This document shows positions 1 to 9,846 of a stretch of 60,078 nucleotides of DNA, in pieces (positions within the stretch are counted from its first letter, which is position 1; each line of letters opens with the position of its first letter). The translations under genes and the position numbers were made by a program. Source of the DNA: Prorocentrum cordatum (lineage: Eukaryota > Sar > Dinophyceae > Prorocentrales > Prorocentraceae). Under the pieces are notes generated by a model. It saw only the letters and a program-made list of their open reading frames with translations, had not been told where the DNA came from and did no database searches. Where the stretch lies: NCBI GenBank assembly GCA_963575745.1, contig CAUYUJ010015278.1, positions 86,221 to 146,298 on the forward strand, written 5' to 3'.

Positions 1-1921
1 GAGTAATGAGCGTAGGGTAACACTCATCAAGGTTATGTGCGGCTGCAAGTGCCTCCGCAGCATAACTGGACCTCACCTGTAATCGGTGTGATTTGCATAG
101 TCCGTCACAGAGGTGAACGACGGACTTGCCTTGAGGCGAGTTTCCTCGCCGTAGTACATTGGCCCCGCGTATGCCGTAGCCCTTGGTCTCGTCATCCTCC
201 TCCCCGGTAAGCTTCCGATACCCCGAATCGCTATGGATGTCAACTTCATTCGTCGGCTTCATCCGAGGGAAGGTGATACGTTTCGGGCTGCTGATCAGCT
301 TTCGCGTCACAGCATTCAGACGTCTGACTTGCAGATTGGTGGGCTCTTGAATTTTCTGAAGAGAGACCACGTATACCATGAGCCAGATTTGGGTAAGAAG
401 GGCATAGGCGAGGGCTCCTCGCAGGCTGACGAACATGTCGGTAATGAGTTTCGTGGCTTTGGCATCGGCCGCCGCTCCTGTAAGTTCTGGGTGTGTGATA
501 GGACGTAGTTGTTTGATATACTCGTCCTGGTCCATGATCACATCTCCTTGATCATTCTTAGTGTAGCGAACGGCGCAGTTCGTATATGTGTGCTTGTTGA
601 GCTTGCATTTGCCAAACACCTTTTCGACACGTTGTACATAGTCGTCTATATTTTTCTCTAGACCTGTCATGTTAATATCATCGACATGTTTTGCCGTCAG
701 AAGGTCTTGGCTGAATTCAAATTCAGGATCGTAGCTGGTCGGTGCAAGTCCTATAGCTCGTGTGGTCGTACGAAGTTTGAGAGAGAACGCTCTTGGAGCG
801 TCCTTTGTACCCGTTCCTGGTTTGAGGCATCTAAGACAGTGTCGACTTTCGTCGTAGGATGAGAAGCCGGGTAATGTACGAAGTACCTGAGCACTTCCTG
901 GTGGAAGAGTAAAGCAAACCATGCGAGTTTCCTCGCCGGTGGCATGGGCAAGTTCCTCATAGGTCAAACCCTTGAGGAACGCCTTATCGATATCCATGGA
1001 TGCTAAGATCCACTCTGGATGGCATGCCGCTTCACTTGCCAGGAGTCGTTGGGACTGCCTTCGGGCGGTTCCCGAGAATGTTTCCACATCAAAAGCCTCA
1101 GTATCCATAAATCCACGAAGGACCAGTCTGAGACGAATGATTTTAACGTTCTCGGTACCCATCTTTACAAACTTCCACTTGTATACATATCTGGATGTCA
1201 TGATGTTGGAAGCTTTGGATAAATCATACATCTCAAAGCATCGATTATCAATCCAGATTTTGAGCTCAGTATACAAAGCTTCACTGACCTCCTTTGGATG
1301 TGCTGCTATGTCGGCTTTGGTCAGTAGGTCATCTTCTTTGACAACCACAGCACGTTTAGCAGCAGAGGATACATATACTCTCATCGTTGCGACCAGATCA
1401 GTATCGAGCTGTGCAAATTGAGTCTGATCCAACACTATTTTTGACATTTCCGATGTAAAACATAATTCAACGTAAGGACCATATTCATCACTGTCAAGAG
1501 AGTAGCTCTCGTCGGTTGTGGTTGAACAAAGAGAGACTAGACAGGATTCACGTGATTTCGGCTCGTCTCCGAGCATATCTGATGATATAATATCGTCTTC
1601 GTCCACAAATGCTGAAACCAAAACACATTGGTCGGGCAGCATAGTTGTTGGGACGCAATAGAGATAATCATCAGTAATCGTCGTAGGATGAAGGTCCATA
1701 CGTAGCTCGTCGCACCACTCTTCCAGCATCATAGCTTCGATATTGTGTTCCTCATTTTCCTCATAGATTGTCGACAAACGGCCTTCACTCGGCGATGAAG
1801 CATCTGGTGTGTCTGGAGAAGGCCTGTTTCCAGGCGACTCGTGTTCCCCAGACGTGTTGCTTGAATGCTGATAATTAACCAAATCGTCGTGAAATCCTAA
1901 GGGACACGTGAAGTCAAGCAT
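1..1921 (-). CDS. Copia-type reverse transcriptase / RNase H, runs off the window
   Basis: The frame is open from the ATG at 1921 to the left edge (about 640 codons, no stop). RVT_2-type features appear in order: a W-K-F-V-K segment and RLVLRGF near 1120-1190, MDIDKAFLKG (first catalytic Asp) near 970-1000, APTSYDPEFEF near 710-750, and KHVDDINMTG near 665-700, where HVDD replaces the usual YVDD. RNase H follows, with VDIHSDSGYRK near 200-240 and SSYAAE near 40-60. It polymerises cDNA on the element RNA and degrades the RNA strand in the particle. The start overlaps the integrase ORF by about 25 nt in the -1 frame, so it could be reached by frameshifting or be a separate start. Hairpins lie at 135, 923, 1561 and 1822. 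Confidence 0.88.
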   Translation of the reverse strand, partial: MLDFTCPLGFHDDLVNYQHSSNTSGEHESPGNRPSPDTPDASSPSEGRLSTIYEENEEHNIEAMMLEEWCDELRMDLHPTTITDDYLYCVPTTMLPDQCVLVSAFVDEDDIISSDMLGDEPKSRESCLVSLCSTTTDESYSLDSDEYGPYVELCFTSEMSKIVLDQTQFAQLDTDLVATMRVYVSSAAKRAVVVKEDDLLTKADIAAHPKEVSEALYTELKIWIDNRCFEMYDLSKASNIMTSRYVYKWKFVKMGTENVKIIRLRLVLRGFMDTEAFDVETFSGTARRQSQRLLASEAACHPEWILASMDIDKAFLKGLTYEELAHATGEETRMVCFTLPPGSAQVLRTLPGFSSYDESRHCLRCLKPGTGTKDAPRAFSLKLRTTTRAIGLAPTSYDPEFEFSQDLLTAKHVDDINMTGLEKNIDDYVQRVEKVFGKCKLNKHTYTNCAVRYTKNDQGDVIMDQDEYIKQLRPITHPELTGAAADAKATKLITDMFVSLRGALAYALLTQIWLMVYVVSLQKIQEPTNLQVRRLNAVTRKLISSPKRITFPRMKPTNEVDIHSDSGYRKLTGEEDDETKGYGIRGANVLRRGNSPQGKSVVHLCDGLCKSHRLQVRSSYAAEALAAAHNLDECYPTLIT

Positions 1922-4900
1922 TGAATAAGTCTGGAGTGAGTGCTACCAGTGATCTGAGAAATGTTTAAGCCGGTGCCCACACATTCGTAGTAGTGGAACG
2001 CCGGGCTGATGTCGTTGTCATAGTGGATCAGCGCAGACCCGGTGGCGTACTTTACTGCAGGTAAGCTTGACACACTCTTAGCCAGTCGAACTGCTACTAC
2101 ATGTTCTACTCGGAAGTAATTTCGTACGAGATACTGTAGTGCTAAGTGTACGCGCGGGTGGAACTTGCTGTCGTCTGACAGATTAAGGTTTCCCTTGTAA
2201 TCGGGGATAAAACCGAAAACTTTGGCAGGTTTCCCTGCGCTGAGGTGTGCCACATAAGCAAGGACGGTTTGCATGGCCATATTATCCATGCCAAGTTCCC
2301 GTGTGAGGAGACATTCGATGTATAGTGTGTGACGAGCATCAGGATGCATCGCAATTACCTCACGAGATCCTGCCTTGACAACAATATGTCCTCTTTCAGG
2401 CACATTTCGGATTACCGGGAATGGGCCATTCCAGCCTCCATGGTCGTCCTTGGTGGCAGTAGGTCGGTGGTAATCGACCAAATCCCCTGATGAGTAGAGG
2501 CGAGCACCATCAGGAGTCGTCTTAGCCCTAAGAGCCCGATTTGTCTTGGCCACAGCAGTAGCCTGAGTTATAGCTTCTAGGCTGACTTCCCTTACACGAC
2601 GTTCTCGTTCGTGTCCTGAAGTCTCGGGTCCCTTGGGAAAGTCAAGGGTATCGAGATCAGGGAGGAAAGAGGGCTGACGTCCTGTGCATGCCTGATATGG
2701 CGATACTCCGTTATAAAACGTAAACGCATTAGTAACGAAGATGCCTTCCGCCAATACTCTGGTGGATACAACAGGGATGTTGTGTCGATTTAATTCTTCC
2801 TCAATCATGTGGAGGACGCCTCTGGGAATGCCGTTTCGTGACTCAATTGAAGTCGCGTGTTGGCCAGGTGCTCGGATACGAAGTTCCGTGCCCTTATTGG
2901 CCATCATGGTTTTAGCGGCATCGTTATTCAGGGCGCCTTCTCCGTCTGAGTATAACACTTTGAAGGGTCCGTGATAGGCAATCCAGCAGTAGTGATAGGC
3001 GTCGATGATAGCGTCACGTTCTCTGTCGGAAATTTCTAGGCCTGCTGCCAGGCGAATACAACGATCCATAATATGAAATATGGTCCGTTTCTTGTAAAAC
3101 ATGAGGTCCATTTCCCCTTCATCGAGCCAGTTACCAGGAAGGCTCACCGATGGTAGCGTTGAGTTTCCTGGGCGTTCCCACGCTCTGCATTCCCGACAGG
3201 TATCGCAAACTTCCTTAATCATGTTCAGTCGAACGTTATCAAGCCCCACCTTTTCGAGGATTAGCCTCATCTTTGGCTCCTTCGCATGATGCCATCGCAG
3301 ATGCAGTTTTCGGAGTTCCTTTTTCACGACATGGGGTTCGTGACTACGGAGACTCTGTAGACTGTGTTGGATGTCGAATCTCGTCCAGTCGGGTAGTCGT
3401 GGAGCCCCAGAGCCGGTGGAGGCAAGAGGGTTCCTTGTAGCTCTCCGTAGTTGGTCCCCTGTGTTAACTGCGTCTGGAGGTGGTGGTACGCCTTGTAGAC
3501 GGCCGCGGCGGGCCGCTACCTGTGGCACTTCGCTAGAAGACGCAGAAGGCGTGTTTCCACGCTCGGGGGCGTCTCGTAGCATGTCGTAGCTGCTGGCACC
3601 AGATGTCGGATCGACGTTGCCGAAGGATCGTGGTCGTGGTGGCCTGGCGTGTGCGCCTTGACGGCCACCTGAAGCTGAAGCTTGGCCCTCACCAGGTTTA
3701 GGTAAGGGTTTCCACCAAGCTGGCACGGTTTTGCCTTCGGGGTCGTGGTCGTCTGGTAGTTTAAATGGTTCAGCAAAACGACATTTACCAGGTTCGGTAT
3801 CGAGGTGGTTCTTAACACCCTTGCTTCTCGTAAGATCCCTCTGACATGCTGGACATGGCCAATATACAGAGATGGAATCATGATATTTACACTGCGTAGG
3901 GTCTCTGTTATGGCTAGGACTGTCCTTTCGGACGTTGTCGATGCATGCCGGGCAAGTAGCCACCTTTGGGATGATACGATCACCGATGCGTCTCATACCT
4001 TCGCCTGGTTCAGCTTGATCGGGAAGGTCTGTAGGATAAGCATGTGCGGTACTTATAGGCGCGTTTCCGCGCGTGGTGTCAATGGCTTTCGCCAGATATA
4101 CAGCTTCCACGAAGGCAGACTGCAGTCGTCGGGTGTATTTTTGTGCCAGTGAAAGCTCGGTATTGCACGGTTGTGCGTGCACATGCTGACCGTTACACTT
4201 GAGTCGCTCAAAGGGTTTAAGAATTGTCTCGTCGTTGCTGGTGATATTTGTCGGCTTCTTAATATAGTCACCAGTCGTGTCTTTAAGTCCCGTAGCGCAT
4301 TTGTCAATGCGTACGGTTGTAATGTGTGGTCGGTTGGCAAGCTTCTTCCATGGAGAAATATCATATACCCATGTTCCTGTAGGTTGTTCGCGTATAAACC
4401 ACCTCCGAGCGTCATCTTGGGTTACAGTAATTTTAACACAATAAGTTATGTGTGGTAAGTCTTCTTTATGGTGCTGTTCCCAAGTGTTGTAGTTGACTTT
4501 GTAGTTGTAGTAGGATGGTGGTCCTGTGGTGCGGCAGCTGGGTTGCAGCATGGCAACTCGTACGTAGCATATAGCAAAGTAATGATCTATAACCTGCTGC
4601 ACCGAGGGGTCTCCCAGGTCGACATATGTAGTCTTGTCCAGGTTGCCGCCTGAGGAAAGTCCCCTTGAGAAGGCAAGCTCTGAGATGCCACCCTCGCCGC
4701 CACAAAGCTCCAACATATCCACGCAGTTGTTATGACCATAGCATAGTGTAGCAACTATGCTGTATATGTTAGCGTGTGTGTCGGGCATAGATGTGGGGAG
4801 GGTAAGGAACAGGTCATCGTCCTCGTCGGAGCTTATCAGCTCAACAGGGACGTCAGTACTCCAGGTTGCCATAAGATCCTGTCCGAGTCCTGACAAGTCG

Positions 4901-6072
4901 TCGCCGCAATCATCGCTTCCGTCTTCAACGTGCTTTTTAATGCGGCGAGGCTTGATGCCTGCTTCCTTTTCGGCTTTGAGCCTCTCCTTCTGCTTTATAC
5001 GCGATTCAGTGGGTAAAGCTTGCTCGTCTTGTTCGTCGGTCTGTGTACTCATTGTCGTGGTTGAGTGGGTACATGCGTCAATCGCCAGAGTCGGGAGGGG
5101 GAGAGAACAGTCATCTATGATGACGCGTCGATGTTTCTGTGGTGATTGAGTCGGCTCGTTTCCGAGCAAGACCGGTTCCTCGGGTTGCCAATATGACCGA
5201 GTACTGATGTTGGCAACCCCTGCGGGTAATGGTGCATGCCAATCATATCCTGTTGGTTGATCGGTAACTGAGATATCCTGAATAACCGCATTGGTATCCA
5301 GGTTGATTGTTACACGTCGGATGACTTCAGGCCATTTTGGTCCTCCCTTATTAGTCGTCATGTAGTGACGGATGTTATGGTCTGTACGTGTATACGTATT
5401 TAAGTATACAGGCACGTTTCCGTGCGTGGTGGTGCTCCCCAGGATGTTGTCGTTCAAATGACGGATGAGTGTAGAACGTGTCTGAGCTCGCCATTCAGCA
5501 TGCCGTACTGTATGGCCGTACCAATCCAACACATGTTGTGGTACTGCCTGCTTACAGGTACATGCCCACAGCTTCGAGCTAATCGGTATTGAAGATGCTA
5601 CCTGCATATACGTACCGCTTGGTGTACTGTCTTGCATATTGAACCGAATGACGAAATGACACAAACGCATCCGTATTACTGACAACTTTAGATCAACCAG
5701 GGTATCACGTACTGGAGATAACTTCCAAACATATCCTGGGGGACCAAATATTATGATCTTCGTGCGGAGTTTCTTGGCTTTTATCAACAGGTTCTGGATA
5801 CGTGACCAATGTGGGGCCACTCTCTTTCCTGGAGTTCGTACGTACCAGTCACCCGGAGTACTAATCCATATGAAAGTGTAATCTCCACTGATCACCGCAC
5901 CTAGGTAGTTTGTGCCCACGCTTGTCATAAGTTCGTTGTGGGAAATACGATCACAAATATAACCTCGTGTGCGAAGGTCGGCACATGCCTCCCTCGTATC
6001 TTCAATGACAAAAGCCCTCTTACTAAGGCAGGTTACCCCGCTGTCCTTGTTACCCCCCGGCTTTTCAGCCAA
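1897..6072 (-). CDS. Pol segment: methyltransferase-like region plus integrase
   Basis: This ORF of 1391 codons opens at a TTG, but the frame continues upstream through a single UGA (6112-6114) into the protease ORF. Near residue 450 the motif ELCGGEGGIS followed by a Pro-Ser-Cys-Arg loop resembles a SAM-dependent C5 methyltransferase; this is a weak call. Cys-rich segments near residues 705-760 (CPACIDNV, CPACQRDL) look like zinc binding. The integrase has its His/Cys domain (HLRWHH near 920, CDTC near 955) and a D,D-35-E core: MDLMF near 986, YSDGEG near 1040, ESRNG near 1077. It inserts the cDNA into chromosomes. The ORF stops at a TAG just as the RT frame begins. Hairpins lie at 2185, 2225, 3549, 4059, 5154 and 5412. 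Confidence 0.85.
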   Translation of the reverse strand: MAEKPGGNKDSGVTCLSKRAFVIEDTREACADLRTRGYICDRISHNELMTSVGTNYLGAVISGDYTFIWISTPGDWYVRTPGKRVAPHWSRIQNLLIKAKKLRTKIIIFGPPGYVWKLSPVRDTLVDLKLSVIRMRLCHFVIRFNMQDSTPSGTYMQVASSIPISSKLWACTCKQAVPQHVLDWYGHTVRHAEWRAQTRSTLIRHLNDNILGSTTTHGNVPVYLNTYTRTDHNIRHYMTTNKGGPKWPEVIRRVTINLDTNAVIQDISVTDQPTGYDWHAPLPAGVANISTRSYWQPEEPVLLGNEPTQSPQKHRRVIIDDCSLPLPTLAIDACTHSTTTMSTQTDEQDEQALPTESRIKQKERLKAEKEAGIKPRRIKKHVEDGSDDCGDDLSGLGQDLMATWSTDVPVELISSDEDDDLFLTLPTSMPDTHANIYSIVATLCYGHNNCVDMLELCGGEGGISELAFSRGLSSGGNLDKTTYVDLGDPSVQQVIDHYFAICYVRVAMLQPSCRTTGPPSYYNYKVNYNTWEQHHKEDLPHITYCVKITVTQDDARRWFIREQPTGTWVYDISPWKKLANRPHITTVRIDKCATGLKDTTGDYIKKPTNITSNDETILKPFERLKCNGQHVHAQPCNTELSLAQKYTRRLQSAFVEAVYLAKAIDTTRGNAPISTAHAYPTDLPDQAEPGEGMRRIGDRIIPKVATCPACIDNVRKDSPSHNRDPTQCKYHDSISVYWPCPACQRDLTRSKGVKNHLDTEPGKCRFAEPFKLPDDHDPEGKTVPAWWKPLPKPGEGQASASGGRQGAHARPPRPRSFGNVDPTSGASSYDMLRDAPERGNTPSASSSEVPQVAARRGRLQGVPPPPDAVNTGDQLRRATRNPLASTGSGAPRLPDWTRFDIQHSLQSLRSHEPHVVKKELRKLHLRWHHAKEPKMRLILEKVGLDNVRLNMIKEVCDTCRECRAWERPGNSTLPSVSLPGNWLDEGEMDLMFYKKRTIFHIMDRCIRLAAGLEISDRERDAIIDAYHYCWIAYHGPFKVLYSDGEGALNNDAAKTMMANKGTELRIRAPGQHATSIESRNGIPRGVLHMIEEELNRHNIPVVSTRVLAEGIFVTNAFTFYNGVSPYQACTGRQPSFLPDLDTLDFPKGPETSGHERERRVREVSLEAITQATAVAKTNRALRAKTTPDGARLYSSGDLVDYHRPTATKDDHGGWNGPFPVIRNVPERGHIVVKAGSREVIAMHPDARHTLYIECLLTRELGMDNMAMQTVLAYVAHLSAGKPAKVFGFIPDYKGNLNLSDDSKFHPRVHLALQYLVRNYFRVEHVVAVRLAKSVSSLPAVKYATGSALIHYDNDISPAFHYYECVGTGLNISQITGSTHSRLIQCLTSRVP

Positions 6073-6089
6073 CAGGCAAGTCGACGAGG

Positions 6090-6114
6090 GGGCGACGTCG
6101 CCCTGCCATTTTCA
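6090..6114 (-). promoter_or_regulatory. In-frame UGA followed by a GC hairpin, possible readthrough site
   Basis: On the minus strand the protease frame ends in UGA (6112-6114), and the same frame then stays open through the methyltransferase-integrase ORF. Eight nucleotides after the stop lies a 14-nt perfect palindrome (6090-6103), foldable as a 5-bp stem GGGCG/CGCCC with loop ACGU. Stop plus 8-nt spacer plus structure resembles gammaretroviral Gag-Pol readthrough. A simple nonsense mutation is the alternative. Confidence 0.35.
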
Positions 6115-9100
6115 AGATGAAGAAGATGTGCCTGCAATATCTGCCAGCATCTGGGCTTCCCTCAGATGCTGGAGCTCAGCACTGCAGCGCGCCGTGGCCT
6201 CAGAGGCGGATTGCTCCGCAAATGCTGTCAGCATCGATGGATTATCCATCAACTGTTTCAGCACGCCTTTGGACCTAGCGTCGCTGACCGTATGCAATTC
6301 ACGATTAGTGTATCCCATCACTATCTTACGGCGGGACTGTACAGCGCCCATGGGTACACTTCCACCATGCTGGGCCAGTGTCCTGGCAACAAAACAATCG
6401 AACGTCTCAAGATCGTCGATGTTGTCGCCTCGCATGGTGGCCTTGGCGAGCGTCTCCATCAACCCCTGGGGCAGGTTTCCCTGCAATTGCTTGCGCTCCT
6501 GCGCCGGGGTCGGCTCGCCTGTCAGCACTGTCTGGAAGGACGTGCTGCTTGAGCTCGAGGCGGGTTGCCCCGCAGCTCCAAAACAATCACACCTGATCGA
6601 CAGATGCCCTGACGGCAACTTTGTCGTCGGCATGATTTTGGAGCCTTCTGGGAGCTCCATTTTGACCTGCCCCTTACCAGGGAATATCAGCTTCTCCTGG
6701 CCTCGTTCAAGCACGATGATCGTGCGTTTGTCCTGCATACTATCGAGGCCTAGGATGGCTGGCAGGTCCTTGCCACAGCCTGACACAATGTTCGTCTTGT
6801 ATGAATCGAGTTGGGCCGACCCCTGGTACTCGCAGGCAATACTGAATGTGCCTACGGTATCCGCTGGGGCCGACCCTTCTCCCACTCCGTTGATATTCAA
6901 ACGAGAGCGGGGCTCGAACGTACAAGTACGGCCATGTGCCTCGGCAGCCTGGACGAACTTACGGCTCGTGTTCTCGCCCATGATGTTGATCTTCGAGCCG
7001 ACGTCGATGAGTATGGAATTTCCACCATCATCCAAGAACGTCTTACTCGGCTGCTTGATGTGCACAGTTTCTGAAGTGTCGGCTGTGTCGGTAGGCGGGT
7101 TTCCCCGCGGCACAGTCGTGCTCCCTGGCGGGTTACCCCGCATGACACTGGCATGCGACTCGCTCTCGGCCATGCGTGCCAGGTCGACGTACTGGAAGTA
7201 CGACACGTGCTGGGCGTGATCGCCACGCTCCTCCCGCCAGTTGGCATACTCATCACGTATGCTCTTATGCTGCTCGCGGGTCGTGCGCCTTATCAACGTC
7301 AAGTACGAGTGAAGGGCGATGTCTTGCAGCCCCTCGTTCGTGATGTGATCCCGGTACTGCAGCCACTCCTCGAACTCCTCGTTCGTCGCTGTGATGTTGA
7401 CGGCCCTGGCTGCTGTTGCTGCTGACGCCACTGAGGATTCTGATAAGTCTAGCGACGGACTATCAGTTTCAGGATTGTTGGCATCCAGCATAAATGTTGT
7501 GTGCGTATTATCCATCTGATTCTGGAAATGTCGTACACGCAATTCACGCAGCTGATCAGGGTCCAGTGACATCTCAGCCTCGCCTCCACTCTGGGGAGAC
7601 ATCTGAGGAGTATCATGCAGGTTTCCCTGCTGAGGCGCCGTCATCGGGATAAGCTGATCAAAATATCCCGTTTCCATAGGCGGCCTTACCTCTTCAGGCA
7701 GGTATCCCTGCTGTTGTGACGGAGCTGTCTGCATAGCTAGCATCCTAGACGTCATCTCCTCCACCATGCTCCTCAGCTCCCGCAGCTCTCTCGCTGATTG
7801 CTCAGGAGTCTGACTAAAGGAGCCGGTCCATGGGAAGGATGATGCTACGATGCCAGGTGCTCGGCAGATAGCACATGGTGGCTGCTGGGGATCTCCCTCA
7901 CGCTGGTTTGTAACGTGGCCCACCACATTTGAATTCCAGCATCCCTCGTGGAACAAGTGGTTGCACCTCAGGCGGTAGACACTGTCCCTGGGCTGAAATT
8001 CTTCGAGGCATACCGCACAGGTATCTTCCGTCCCAGTAAAGACCTCTACGTCTGCTGCCCTGGGATATACCCGCCGCTGCCTCTCCAGTACCGTCTCGGA
8101 GGGCATGAAGGCTGATGGGGGTGTCCCCGTTGGATTCAGCACCTCCTGCACTTCGACATTTGGCATGGAAGTGGTAGGAGTCACGACGGGCGAGTTTCCT
8201 CGCAAAAGTGAGCCCCTGCTTCTCACCACATCAAGTGCAGCTGCACGTGACTGATCCCGTGCACTTTGCACCGCCTGCCTTCTCCTGAAGCATGCCTGCT
8301 GAGTGTGGTGCGTCTGCCTGATGTAGTCAGGCACGCCCCTACTGCCAGACGATATTGAATGGGCAGTGGGCTGGACAACCACCTCTGGTGATGTCGGTGA
8401 AGGCATGAAGGCCATGTGCGGGTACATGGAATGGTCACTGCAGCGCACATTAGTGAGGTTATGCATCTGATCCGCCAATTCACGAACAAATTTGTTCGGA
8501 ACCCTTGACCCATCAGGGTATAATGGCGGGTTCATCTGCGCTGGTGGTGGCCTCTGGCCCTGAGACATGCTCGGATGGGCATTAAACGCCGGGATGAAGG
8601 CTCGTTGCCGAGCAGGGTCCCGTGGGTTGGGACCCTCAGGTTCCCAGGACCAGGCTGGCCTCCACCTCTGCCCACTTGGGCGAGGCAGACTATGGCTCTG
8701 CACCTGCTGCACCGCGGCCGCCACTCTTGAACGATAGTCGTCAGGTATACTAGCCCTATGGTGGCTTGGTGTGCCAGGCAGGTTTCCCTGCTGACTCGTT
8801 GGCGTGCCGGGCGGCATCATGTTGAGGAGGACTGTGCTGTGCTCAGCCCTAGCCGCAGCTATCCTCTCCATGAGAGTGCCGTTTGTGGCAGGGCGGACAG
8901 GTGTCCCGAACGGGGATTGTGCAGGTGGTGCGCCCAATGGAGTCATGCCCCTTGGAGTGTGCATGCTCTGAGTAGGGCTTCCATGCATTGGCTCAAACCG
9001 AGCAGGTCCGCTTGTAGGCAGGTTTCCCTGCATGGCCTGACGATTTCTCGTTGCCATAGCGGACATTGCCCCCTGGCCTGCGGCCCAGGGGTCCTGCTGG

Positions 9101-9846
9101 TATAACCTGTCCGCCAGCTGTTCTACCTGGTCAGGGTTCAGCGCGGCTGCGATCTGATCCAGGTCCGAGGTACTGATGGCCTGCCAAGACACGGCACTAG
9201 GCCCTTGGCTTGGGGCACGGCTTGGAGCCGCGCTCCCGGCCTCACTCTCGGTGATCATGAAGTTCCGATGGAGCTCAGGCTGGTTTCCCAGCTTGGTGGG
9301 GCTATAGTGGTCCCCAACTTCCCTGTGGAGGTAGACCATGGGGGGGTCGACGCCCTCTTGGTCTCGGGACCACTGATATTTGACGCTGGCAGCGCCAACG
9401 TCAGCCCACCTGTCAGGAGCAGACATCATTGCGACAGAGACTCGAGCATGGCGGCTCCCCAGATACTCTGGATTACGCCAGTGCCTTCCCGTGGACAGGT
9501 CCTCTACATGAGAGATGTAATACGGTTCGATGATACCGTTATTTCCCTCGGACAAGAGGACTCCGTTAACGGGCCGACAGAACTTCATACCATCTTGTAT
9601 GGCCTTACGCCAATCTACGAAGATGATGATGTCTGAGTCTGGGCCCCACCCACTGTTCACGGCACGACGGCGAACTGTCGGCACGAAATGAATGTGCGAC
9701 CGGCCTGTCCATCTTTTCTTCGTGTTATGCTCAGGTCTACAGGACAGGCCGTGATACATAATCCCTTCGAAGGCGTGCCATCGAGTGCCATGCATAGCAA
9801 CTTCGGGGTATGGGGCCGGTCTCCCGGCAGGTTGGTCGCACAGCAA
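6112..9846 (-). CDS. Tpt1 catalytic lobe, RING-H2 finger and retropepsin-like protease
   Basis: This ORF of 1244 codons has three recognisable parts. Residues about 15-110 match the ADP-ribosyltransferase lobe of Tpt1/KptA: MHGT, a Gly-Leu turn, GRSHIHF with the catalytic Arg, and PVNGVLLSEG. A long Pro/Gln/Met-rich linker follows. Residues about 605-665 form a RING-H2 finger: CAVC, then CNHLFHEGC, then CAIC, the pattern of ubiquitin E3 ligases. Residues about 940-1060 look like a retropepsin with LIDVGSKINIMG (Val where Thr or Ser is usual after Asp) and ILGLDSM. The opening TTG is only where the frame starts, because the Tpt1 domain begins upstream in other frames. The ORF ends at a UGA in frame with the integrase ORF. 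At least twelve GNRA hairpins lie in it. Confidence 0.85.
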   Translation of the reverse strand: MLCDQPAGRPAPYPEVAMHGTRWHAFEGIMYHGLSCRPEHNTKKRWTGRSHIHFVPTVRRRAVNSGWGPDSDIIIFVDWRKAIQDGMKFCRPVNGVLLSEGNNGIIEPYYISHVEDLSTGRHWRNPEYLGSRHARVSVAMMSAPDRWADVGAASVKYQWSRDQEGVDPPMVYLHREVGDHYSPTKLGNQPELHRNFMITESEAGSAAPSRAPSQGPSAVSWQAISTSDLDQIAAALNPDQVEQLADRLYQQDPWAAGQGAMSAMATRNRQAMQGNLPTSGPARFEPMHGSPTQSMHTPRGMTPLGAPPAQSPFGTPVRPATNGTLMERIAAARAEHSTVLLNMMPPGTPTSQQGNLPGTPSHHRASIPDDYRSRVAAAVQQVQSHSLPRPSGQRWRPAWSWEPEGPNPRDPARQRAFIPAFNAHPSMSQGQRPPPAQMNPPLYPDGSRVPNKFVRELADQMHNLTNVRCSDHSMYPHMAFMPSPTSPEVVVQPTAHSISSGSRGVPDYIRQTHHTQQACFRRRQAVQSARDQSRAAALDVVRSRGSLLRGNSPVVTPTTSMPNVEVQEVLNPTGTPPSAFMPSETVLERQRRVYPRAADVEVFTGTEDTCAVCLEEFQPRDSVYRLRCNHLFHEGCWNSNVVGHVTNQREGDPQQPPCAICRAPGIVASSFPWTGSFSQTPEQSARELRELRSMVEEMTSRMLAMQTAPSQQQGYLPEEVRPPMETGYFDQLIPMTAPQQGNLHDTPQMSPQSGGEAEMSLDPDQLRELRVRHFQNQMDNTHTTFMLDANNPETDSPSLDLSESSVASAATAARAVNITATNEEFEEWLQYRDHITNEGLQDIALHSYLTLIRRTTREQHKSIRDEYANWREERGDHAQHVSYFQYVDLARMAESESHASVMRGNPPGSTTVPRGNPPTDTADTSETVHIKQPSKTFLDDGGNSILIDVGSKINIMGENTSRKFVQAAEAHGRTCTFEPRSRLNINGVGEGSAPADTVGTFSIACEYQGSAQLDSYKTNIVSGCGKDLPAILGLDSMQDKRTIIVLERGQEKLIFPGKGQVKMELPEGSKIMPTTKLPSGHLSIRCDCFGAAGQPASSSSSTSFQTVLTGEPTPAQERKQLQGNLPQGLMETLAKATMRGDNIDDLETFDCFVARTLAQHGGSVPMGAVQSRRKIVMGYTNRELHTVSDARSKGVLKQLMDNPSMLTAFAEQSASEATARCSAELQHLREAQMLADIAGTSSSS
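6144..6172 (-). repeat. 10-bp perfect hairpin upstream of the UGA
   Basis: CCAGCATCTG and CAGATGCTGG pair perfectly around a 9-nt loop. The hairpin lies about 30 nt before the in-frame UGA in transcription order and inside coding sequence. Confidence 0.6.

Noticed and set aside
175-195. CCGTAGCCCTTGG as a second DinoSL relic
   Set aside because: Only the first eight bases match the leader and the position is inside the RNase H coding sequence.
3121-3190. Further hairpin copies at PGNWL and PGNST
   Set aside because: The GGTAAC or GGAAAC core is present but the stems have mismatches; they may be decayed copies and were not counted. The same holds near 4610, 4870, 13400, 13680 and 13800.
5969-7219. 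416-codon plus-strand frame
   Set aside because: It is antisense to the protease ORF, has no domain, and its length is explained by the coding strand.
8113-8128. GGGG-ACAC-CCCC hairpin
   Set aside because: Four pairs with a non-GNRA loop in GC-rich coding sequence; chance is likely.
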